The notes under the pieces are model-generated. The model was not told the DNA's origin. It did no database searches and saw only the letters and a program-made list of their open reading frames with translations. A DNA stretch of 6,307 nucleotides from CAZPAH01 sp964584495 (lineage in GTDB: Bacteria; Krumholzibacteriota; Krumholzibacteriia; Krumholzibacteriales; Krumholzibacteriaceae): assembly GCA_964584495.1 (NCBI GenBank), contig CAZPAH010000145.1, forward strand, positions 1 to 6,307, given 5' to 3'. Position numbers and translations under genes: made by a program. Positions 1 to 4,309 of this stretch are shown here, piece after piece (positions within the stretch are counted from its first letter, which is position 1; each line of letters begins with the position of its first letter).

Positions 1-412
1 TCCGGTCGAAGTGGACCCCCGCGGTCCACCAGCCGAAAGCGACGATGAGGAGGATCACCCGGCCGAGATCTACTCCCTGAACGCGGCCCCTTACCGCGAG
101 AATTACCGCAAGAGCGATCACGACAAGCATCCCTCCCCAATGGAGGGCGTGTCGGATGCCGATTTCGCGTCTGACCTGGCCTCTGCTCATGCCGGCGCGG
201 CGGGCCAGTAGACCGCTTGCTATACCGCCCAGGGGGGCGGCGGCCATCCAGTAGTAGCCGACCCATTGGACGGCGAAGTCCACGAGCGAAAATCCGACCA
301 GCACGAGTACCGCCCAGAGCAGGTAAACGGGGGCCGGTGTAGGACCGCGATCCGATTTCCGGACCAGGTCCCGTACGTATCCGAGGTCGGATTCGATTTC
401 ATTGAAAGCCAT
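1..412 (-). CDS. Small multi-pass membrane protein, 3' end outside window
   Basis: The frame is open from an ATG at 412 to the left edge, giving 137 codons with no stop. The start follows an ideal Shine-Dalgarno GAAGGAGG (418-425 on the minus strand) with a 5-base spacer and lies just below a consensus promoter. The soluble N-terminus (residues 1-28, starting MAFNEIESDLGYVRDLVRKS) is charged and probably helical. Hydrophobic segments follow at about 29-48, 51-70, 89-107 and 116-133, so three to four membrane helices are likely. Arg-rich stretches at 71-87 and 108-110 would sit on the cytoplasmic side. I cannot assign a function. From memory, small proteins of this shape (a short 'YIR/YVR..L...S' head followed by four helices) often precede a winged-helix regulator gene. 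Such a partner would lie beyond the left edge, so this is inference only. The protein-coding reading is well supported; the role is unknown. Confidence 0.82.
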   Translation of the reverse strand, partial: MAFNEIESDLGYVRDLVRKSDRGPTPAPVYLLWAVLVLVGFSLVDFAVQWVGYYWMAAAPLGGIASGLLARRAGMSRGQVRREIGIRHALHWGGMLVVIALAVILAVRGRVQGVDLGRVILLIVAFGWWTAGVHFDR

Positions 413-431
413 CGGTGCCTCCTTCTTTATT

Positions 432-455
432 TAGAGTACTCTATATTATAGAGTA
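432..455. promoter_or_regulatory. Nested palindromic operator candidate
   Basis: There are two overlapping perfect palindromes. TAGAGTACTCTA spans 432-443. TACTCTATA and TATAGAGTA form 9-bp arms around one base at 437-455. Together they repeat the half-site TAGAGTA/TACTCTA three times across the -10 box and the expected transcription start of the minus-strand promoter. This position is typical for a repressor that blocks RNA polymerase. The family of the repressor cannot be told from the site. A regulator co-encoded beyond the left edge is one possibility. Confidence 0.6.
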
Positions 456-473
456 TAGATCATCAACTGTCAA
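445..473 (-). promoter_or_regulatory. Consensus sigma-70 promoter of the membrane-protein gene
   Basis: On the minus strand, TTGACA (468-473) and TATAAT (445-450) are both perfect matches to the -35 and -10 boxes and are separated by exactly 17 bases. Transcription should start near 438, leaving a leader of about 26 bases before the ATG at 412. A perfect housekeeping promoter is rarely left unregulated, and nested palindromes cover its -10 box and start site (next entry). Confidence 0.85.
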
Positions 474-552
474 CCCTGTTTTTTCCTCCCTATTACCGGC
501 GTAGAGTTCCGTCAACAATGCAGGGATGAGAAACCCTTTCTATCGATTACGC

Positions 553-581
553 TTGCGCATGCGGCCCCATTGAGGTATTAT
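553..581 (+). promoter_or_regulatory. Weak promoter candidate 1 for the helicase gene
   Basis: TTGCGC (553-558) and TATTAT (576-581) are spaced by 17 bases. The -10 box matches five of six positions and the -35 box only three of six. If used, it would leave a leader of about 147 bases, a length often seen for cold-responsive RNA helicase genes. An alternative lies 40 bases downstream. Confidence 0.3.
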
Positions 582-592
582 TACGCCTACGA

Positions 593-621
593 TGCACATC
601 CGGGACGGTTTCTCTGATAAT
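593..621 (+). promoter_or_regulatory. Weak promoter candidate 2 for the helicase gene
   Basis: TGCACA (593-598, four of six matches) and GATAAT (616-621, five of six) are separated by 17 bases. It scores slightly better than the candidate at 553-581. The predicted leader to the ATG at 735 is about 107 bases. Neither candidate can be preferred without transcript ends. Confidence 0.35.
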
Positions 622-691
622 GTGTCGGTACGCCAAACAGGGCGATTTTTTATTAACTGCTGCGATTATTGCGGTCCTTTCTTTTCCACGC

Positions 692-724
692 GTCCGGCGG
701 GTAGAGATTTGTAAAACACCGGAC
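692..724 (+). promoter_or_regulatory. Possible stem beside the helicase ribosome binding site
   Basis: GTCCGG (692-697) and CCGGAC (719-724) are perfectly complementary across a 21-base loop. The stem ends just before the AGGA (727-730) that serves the ATG at 735. A six-pair GC-rich stem at this place could affect ribosome access, but the long loop makes it marginal and it may be chance. Confidence 0.2.
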
Positions 725-734
725 TAGGAAAAAG

Positions 735-2048
735 ATGAAGGAACATGCAAACGCGCGGCGCGTAAACACCCGCCGGTCTGCACCAAAAGAAAAACCACAT
801 TTAAGTCAAGACGTCTTTGGTACTTTGATACCGGAGCTTCAGCGGTCTGTGGCCGCCGAAGGATACATCACCCCCACCCCCATCCAGGAGCAGTGCATTC
901 CGCACCTGCTTGAGGGCAGGGATCTTATAGGCATCGCACAAACCGGAACAGGCAAGACGGCGGCATTTACCCTGCCGCTTCTCCAGAGGCTTGCGCGGAA
1001 CAACCGGCGGACCCGGAGGGGAACCCCCCGGGCCCTCATACTAGCACCGACCCGCGAGCTCGCGGCGCAGATCGGGGAGAGCATCCAAACGTATGGACGT
1101 TTTCTGCGACTCGGACATACCGTGATCTTCGGTGGCGTGAATCAGTTTCATCAGATCAAGGCACTGAATCGTGGAGTCGACATCCTAGTGGCCACACCCG
1201 GCCGGCTGCTCGATCTCGTGCGGCAGGGATTCATCAAGCTGAACGAGGTGGAGGTATTTATTCTCGACGAAGGGGATCGGATGCTCGACATGGGTTTCAT
1301 TCCCGATATCAAGCGGGTGTTGTCCTACATTCCGGCCGTGCGGCAGACATTGTTCTTCTCGGCTACAATGTCTCCCAAGATGGAGACCCTGGCACGCACG
1401 ATAGTCCGCGACCCCGTGCGGGTGAGGATCACGCCCGACAAACCGGCCGTGGAGCGTATCGCGCAGAAGGTGCTTTTCGTGGGAAAGAGGGACAAGGATG
1501 CCTTGCTCGTCTCCCTGCTGAAAGACCCACAGATCAACAAGGTTCTCATTTTCACACAGATGAAGCACGCGGCAAACCGGCTGATGAGGAAGTTGTTCGC
1601 CGCGGGCATTCATGGTGCCGCCATTCACGGCAACAAGAGCCAGGCGGCACGCACGAGGGCGCTGGACGGTTTCAAGCGGGACCGTTTCCGCGTACTGGTA
1701 GCCACCGATGTGGCGGCTCGGGGTCTGGATGTGGACGACATCACCCACGTTATCAATTACGATCTTCCCGTGGAAGCCGAGACCTACGTGCATCGGATCG
1801 GGCGCACCGCCAGGGCGGGAGCGGAAGGCAACGCCATTTCGTTCTGCTGCGCCGAGGATCGTGCATATCTACGTGAAATAGAACTTCTGCTAGGTCACCC
1901 AGTGCCCGCCGAGATGGAGCACGCCTATCATTGCGACAAGGCTTCGCGGTCGAGCCGATCGGCTCCGCCGAAGACATTCGGGAACGGCGGTGGTGCCCGT
2001 CGCAGGGGCGGACGGGCCCAGAGCCGTTTCATTCACAATCGCGAATGA
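735..2048 (+). CDS. RhlE-like DEAD-box ATP-dependent RNA helicase (DEGD motif II)
   Basis: This complete 437-residue protein unwinds short RNA duplexes using ATP, usually in ribosome assembly or mRNA turnover and often at low temperature. Motifs in order: Q motif GYITPTPIQ (43-51), motif I AQTGTGKT (68-75), PTRELA (105-110), GG (133-134), TPGR (154-157), motif II DEGD (178-181), SAT (209-211), LIFTQ (271-275), ATDVAARGLD (323-332) and HRIGRTAR (353-360). Both RecA-like domains are intact. The C-terminus after about residue 400 is basic and Gly/Arg/Ser-rich (for example GGGARRRGGR), like the RNA-binding tails of RhlE proteins. The start ATG at 735 has AGGA four bases upstream. Motif II has Gly where the family name-giving motif has Ala; the catalytic D-E and final D remain, so activity is expected. 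Assignment to the RhlE group rather than another DEAD-box subgroup rests on length and the short basic tail. Confidence 0.95.
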   Translation: MKEHANARRVNTRRSAPKEKPHLSQDVFGTLIPELQRSVAAEGYITPTPIQEQCIPHLLEGRDLIGIAQTGTGKTAAFTLPLLQRLARNNRRTRRGTPRALILAPTRELAAQIGESIQTYGRFLRLGHTVIFGGVNQFHQIKALNRGVDILVATPGRLLDLVRQGFIKLNEVEVFILDEGDRMLDMGFIPDIKRVLSYIPAVRQTLFFSATMSPKMETLARTIVRDPVRVRITPDKPAVERIAQKVLFVGKRDKDALLVSLLKDPQINKVLIFTQMKHAANRLMRKLFAAGIHGAAIHGNKSQAARTRALDGFKRDRFRVLVATDVAARGLDVDDITHVINYDLPVEAETYVHRIGRTARAGAEGNAISFCCAEDRAYLREIELLLGHPVPAEMEHAYHCDKASRSSRSAPPKTFGNGGGARRRGGRAQSRFIHNRE

Positions 2049-2057
2049 AGATGCAGC

Positions 2058-2073
2058 CGCAGCGTTAGCTGCG
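2058..2073 (+). terminator. Hairpin just after the helicase gene, possible weak terminator
   Basis: CGCAGC and GCTGCG pair perfectly around a GTTA loop, starting 10 bases after the helicase stop. No T-run follows (the next bases are ACAAAACCC), so it does not fit a classical intrinsic terminator. It may protect the 3' end of the mRNA, or termination may be Rho-dependent. Confidence 0.3.
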
Positions 2074-2161
2074 ACAAAACCCGTTATATCTTCTAGCTGT
2101 TACGTTACAATTGCTATTATTGTAGTTACGATTGTCATGCGAATATCGCTTTGACATCTAA

Positions 2162-2193
2162 TTAGGTTAGTGGCAGACTTAAACTAATCCTAA
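2162..2193. repeat. Imperfect inverted repeat, 10/11-base arms
   Basis: TTAGGTTAGT (2162-2171) pairs with ACTAATCCTAA (2183-2193) with a single bulged T, across an 11-base spacer. There is no T-tract after it. It could be a protein-binding site or a stem at the edge of the decayed gene that follows. Its role is unknown. Confidence 0.4.
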
Positions 2194-2254
2194 GGGAACC
2201 TATGCTATTACAGCTATCCGGCCCGCCAACCGTGGCATCTTATGCTCATGGCGA

Positions 2255-2926
2255 GTGCGATTGCATTATACCGTAGACGTAACTATTGCAAGCCGGAAGA
2301 CGGTGAGCGGCACGATTCATTGCTCCGATTTGACCCCAACCTGCTTTCCGGACCATCCGTTGGCATACGGCACTCCTTTCACGGTGACGATTACCACCGA
2401 TATAGCCGACAAGGCGGGGAACACGTTGGAGGATGAGGTTTCCTCGACTTTTTGCACTCTGGTGCCCGATACGACGCTGGTAGCTGCGGCCGGTGACGAC
2501 TTCGATGTCGATATGGGCGAAGCCGTCACGCTCAGCGGAGCTGGAAGCCACGCAGATACCTTATCCTACGTACTTCATGTTCGGCACGAGCTCGGAAGTG
2601 AACAAGAACCTCTCGATCGGTTTCTGGGATGAGAACACGCTGATTATGTCGCACAGAGGGCAGGATCTCATCGCCACGCTGCCGAGCACTACGCAACCGA
2701 TTACAACCTCTATACGTTCGTATTCAGCATGGACGATGGCATGTCGGTATTCATCGGTTTAAAGGCCGACCCGATCGCGCAGGATCCGACGGCCACAACG
2801 CCGCTGAGCGTCTATGTCAGGCCGCGGTTCGGATCGAGCACCGGCGGCGCCGTTAGCATAGTGGAGTTGATGGCCTACGGCATTGCGGCTACCGGTACAT
2901 CTGGTGAGCGTGGATTGAAATCGTAA
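2255..2926 (+). pseudogene. Remnant of a secreted surface protein (Big_5 and PKD-like domains)
   Basis: One frame gives a stretch resembling the second half of a bacterial Ig-like Big_5 domain (core HPLAYGTPFTVTITTDIADK, then AGNTLEDE) followed by TF-C. Next comes the start of a PKD-like domain (AAAGDDFDVDMGEAVTLSGA). The frame then meets a TGA at 2630-2632. The same frame resumes with YTFVFSMDDGM (about 2711-2743), which resembles the closing strand of a PKD domain at about the right distance. It ends at a TAA (2924-2926) after STGGAVSIVELMAYGIA and a basic tail, which recalls a GlyGly-CTERM sorting signal. The region between about 2545 and 2690 reads open in another frame, suggesting one or two frameshifts. 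There is no signal peptide, credible start or ribosome binding site, and the N-terminal part is missing. I infer a decayed gene; the domain names rest on remembered patterns, not a search. Confidence 0.5.
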
Positions 2927-2990
2927 GCCCGGGAATAGATTTATCATCGTTTCTTTTCCTTGCCAAGCCGGGATTAGGGGGAATTAGGAT
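2925..2990. repeat. Short degenerate GGGA(A)TTAG repeats
   Basis: AAGCCCGGGAATAG (2925-2938) and AAGCCGGGATTAG (2965-2977) are near-copies, followed at once by GGGAATTAG (about 2979-2987). They lie between the end of the surface-protein remnant and the end of the convergent lipoprotein gene. I see no proper terminator for either gene here. The meaning is unclear, and drift from a local duplication is as likely as function. Confidence 0.3.
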
Positions 2991-2992
2991 AG

Positions 2993-3682
2993 CTAAAAGC
3001 TTCTTCCCAGGTAAAAGCCGCCAGAAAAGCTTCTCTCAAGAAAATCATCGGTTTCGCAGTTTTCGTCGCAGCGCTTCAGGTAGTCTCTATATTTCAGATA
3101 GTCCGCCCAAATACCCAATCGCCATCTTCCCGTCGAAACACCCGCGAGGGAAAAAAGCCTTATTCCCGGCTCGTTGAAAAGTGCGAACTCCGCCGACACT
3201 CCCGCATCGAAATTCAGCTCCAACCCTTTTGAAGGATTGAACCTTTTTCCCGCTTCCAGGTAAATGCCGCTGCTTGCCAGGTTCACAAGGCCGCCAAAGC
3301 CCGCATCGAACCGGCCGTCCATGAACTGATAGTAGATATCAAGCGTCGTGCCACCCATAGCGCCCAGAGCGCTCCCGTTATTCATCGACAGCGGGACGAT
3401 CAGTCCGGCGCGCAGGGCGTCGCCGTTTTCCAGCCTTTTACCCCACGCCAAGCCCAGCTGAATGATGTTGACATCCTGTGAATCCGGCTCATTCTCGAAG
3501 CAGCCGCCGCATTCGACGTTCGCATGGTAATGTTCTCTGCCGACGCCGCCCATGACATCGGCCGACCAGCCGGGATCGATGTTCGAGGGGTGAATTATGT
3601 GCATACAGCCGGATGAAAATAATAATGCAAAGGATATGAGGTACGGAATCATCCGTGCCGGCTGGGGAAAACAGATATTCAT
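2993..3682 (-). CDS. Predicted outer-membrane β-barrel lipoprotein
   Basis: I start this gene at the ATG at 3682, giving 229 residues. Residues 1-25 form a lipoprotein signal (MNICFPQPAR, then the hydrophobic MIPYLISFALLFSSG) and Cys26 is the likely lipidated residue (FSSGC). The mature part of about 204 residues has many alternating polar/non-polar stretches rich in Gly and aromatics (for example AGFGGLVNLASSGIYLEAGK, FSLAGVSTGRWRLGIWADY). It ends FSGGFYLGRSF, with the terminal Phe typical of outer-membrane barrels. Two cysteine pairs (CGGC at 58-61, and Cys205 with Cys209) lie in polar, acidic segments that may be loops. An in-frame ATG at 3709 is an alternative start. The frame stays open up to 3997, but that extension precedes the signal peptide and overlaps the divergent promoter, so I exclude it. 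The family and function are not recognised. It appears monocistronic. Confidence 0.78.
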   Translation of the reverse strand: MNICFPQPARMIPYLISFALLFSSGCMHIIHPSNIDPGWSADVMGGVGREHYHANVECGGCFENEPDSQDVNIIQLGLAWGKRLENGDALRAGLIVPLSMNNGSALGAMGGTTLDIYYQFMDGRFDAGFGGLVNLASSGIYLEAGKRFNPSKGLELNFDAGVSAEFALFNEPGIRLFSLAGVSTGRWRLGIWADYLKYRDYLKRCDENCETDDFLERSFSGGFYLGRSF

Positions 3683-3869
3683 CGATATTCTATCCGGAGA
3701 TGCTTTCATTTTACCATGCCTGTGCTTGTTGAGTTTTGAGGCGGCAGCAAAGGCAAAACCGATTTTACCATGACTGTTCCCGGCAATAAAGCGAAAGAAT
3801 AGGGTAGGCGTAGATTCACAACTTACAAGTGGTTCCAAATGTCGGGATAACCTCTTGAGAAAAGCGGGG

Positions 3870-3898
3870 TTGACAATCCCCGGGACCCCGGATACTAT
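3870..3898 (+). promoter_or_regulatory. Sigma-70 promoter of the DUF2892/H+-ATPase operon
   Basis: A perfect -35 box TTGACA (3870-3875) is followed after 17 bases by TACTAT (3893-3898), which matches four of six positions of the -10 box. The spacer is unusually GC-rich and holds a tandem CCCCGGGA/CCCCGGAT (3878-3893), which could bind a regulator or slow melting. The start would be near 3905, so the leader is about 185 bases. Confidence 0.65.
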
Positions 3899-3962
3899 AT
3901 GCGATAGATCACTAAATACAAACACCATGCGACTATTTAACAGATGAAAGGACCGGGCACAA

Positions 3963-4049
3963 CCGCATTGGCTCAAGTGCGGAGTACTCTCGCTCAATTG
4001 GATTCTCGAAAAACAGGCCCTAGAGAATCAAGGGATATTCTGACGGACT
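3963..4049 (+). promoter_or_regulatory. Structured 5' leader with two possible hairpins
   Basis: CCGCATT (3963-3969) pairs with AGTGCGG (3976-3982) through seven pairs including one G-U, with a six-base loop. Further on, GATTCTC (4001-4007) and GAGAATC (4023-4029) are perfectly complementary across 15 bases and can be lengthened if one G is bulged. Neither is followed by a T-run, so they are not simple terminators. They do not match a riboswitch class that I recognise. Confidence 0.3.
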
Positions 4050-4090
4050 GGTGTTGCATGGTACATTAACCATACACAAAGGAGGGAGAG

Positions 4091-4309
4091 ATGAGAAAGA
4101 ACGTTGGAACGGCGGACAAAGTTATTCGAATTGTGTTGGGACTGATTTTGTTGATACTTGCCTTTACAGTGTCGGTCGGGCAGCCGGTGAAAGTCATCTT
4201 CATCGTGATAGGGATAATTGCTCTGTTGACGGCGATAGCTGGGTTCTGTCCTCTGTACGCTCTTCTGGGTATAAATACGTGTAAGGTCAAGAATAAGGAT
4301 TCAGAATGA
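4091..4309 (+). CDS. DUF2892 (YgaP-like transmembrane domain) small membrane protein
   Basis: This 72-residue protein matches the DUF2892 pattern: N-terminal RKNVGTADKVIRIVLGL, a first membrane helix at about 11-29, a second at about 33-61, and the typical end GFCPLYALLGINTC (51-64). The family is known as the membrane domain of the E. coli rhodanese-like protein YgaP and as stand-alone proteins. Its biochemical role is unsettled. Cys53 and Cys64 are conserved features of the family. The start ATG at 4091 has a very strong ribosome binding site, AAAGGAGGG (4078-4086), four bases upstream. The stop codon overlaps the start of the proton-pump gene (ATGA, 4306-4309), so the two are very likely co-translated. 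That context suggests a membrane-associated helper or stress partner of the pump, but this is inference. The short tail KVKNKDSE is charged and cytoplasmic in character. Confidence 0.92.
   Translation: MRKNVGTADKVIRIVLGLILLILAFTVSVGQPVKVIFIVIGIIALLTAIAGFCPLYALLGINTCKVKNKDSE

Larger units (their letters stand above)
413..734. other. Divergent intergenic region between membrane protein and helicase
   Basis: These 322 bases separate two divergent genes. The left part (418-473) holds the ribosome binding site, operator and promoter of the minus-strand gene. The rest (about 480-734) should hold the promoter and leader of the helicase. Only weak promoter matches and one short stem are visible there. 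I see no credible small ORF with a ribosome binding site and no RNA gene. Confidence 0.6.
2049..2254. other. AT-rich non-coding stretch with inverted repeats
   Basis: This part is visibly richer in A and T than its neighbours, with stops in all frames. It holds the hairpin at 2058-2073. A small inverted repeat TACAAT/ATTGTA lies around 2106-2125. A longer one occupies 2162-2193. A TTGACA stands at 2151-2156 but has no -10 box at the right distance. No gene is recognisable. Confidence 0.5.
3683..4090. other. Divergent intergenic region between lipoprotein and DUF2892 gene
   Basis: This region carries the plus-strand promoter at 3870-3898 and a long leader with two possible hairpins ahead of the DUF2892 gene. 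On the minus strand no convincing promoter or strong ribosome binding site for the lipoprotein gene is visible. An 11-base sequence ATTTTACCATG occurs twice (3708-3718 and 3762-3772), which may be chance. No RNA gene or small ORF is supported. Confidence 0.5.

Noticed and set aside
11..211. 66-codon plus-strand ORF at the left edge
   Set aside because: It is antisense to the membrane-protein gene, which has an ideal ribosome binding site and promoter.
556..563. Palindrome CGCATGCG
   Set aside because: An isolated 8-base palindrome with no partner sites or promoter relation; likely chance.
1185..1793. 202-codon minus-strand ORF inside the helicase gene
   Set aside because: It is antisense to conserved helicase motifs, has no convincing ribosome binding site, and its translation resembles no protein; it is a shadow of the GC-rich coding strand.
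2058..2073. Strong intrinsic terminator after the helicase
   Set aside because: The hairpin is good but no T-tract follows, so it is listed only as a weak candidate.
2151..2156. TTGACA as a promoter for the surface-protein remnant
   Set aside because: No -10-like hexamer occurs 16-18 bases downstream.
3708..3772. Direct repeat ATTTTACCATG (two copies 54 bases apart)
   Set aside because: An 11-base repeat is expected several times by chance in a window of this size; close spacing alone is weak evidence.
3683..3997. Upstream in-frame extension of the lipoprotein ORF to an ATG at 3997
   Set aside because: The extension would bury a good lipoprotein signal peptide about 105 residues inside the protein, has no recognisable features, and overlaps the divergent promoter and leader.
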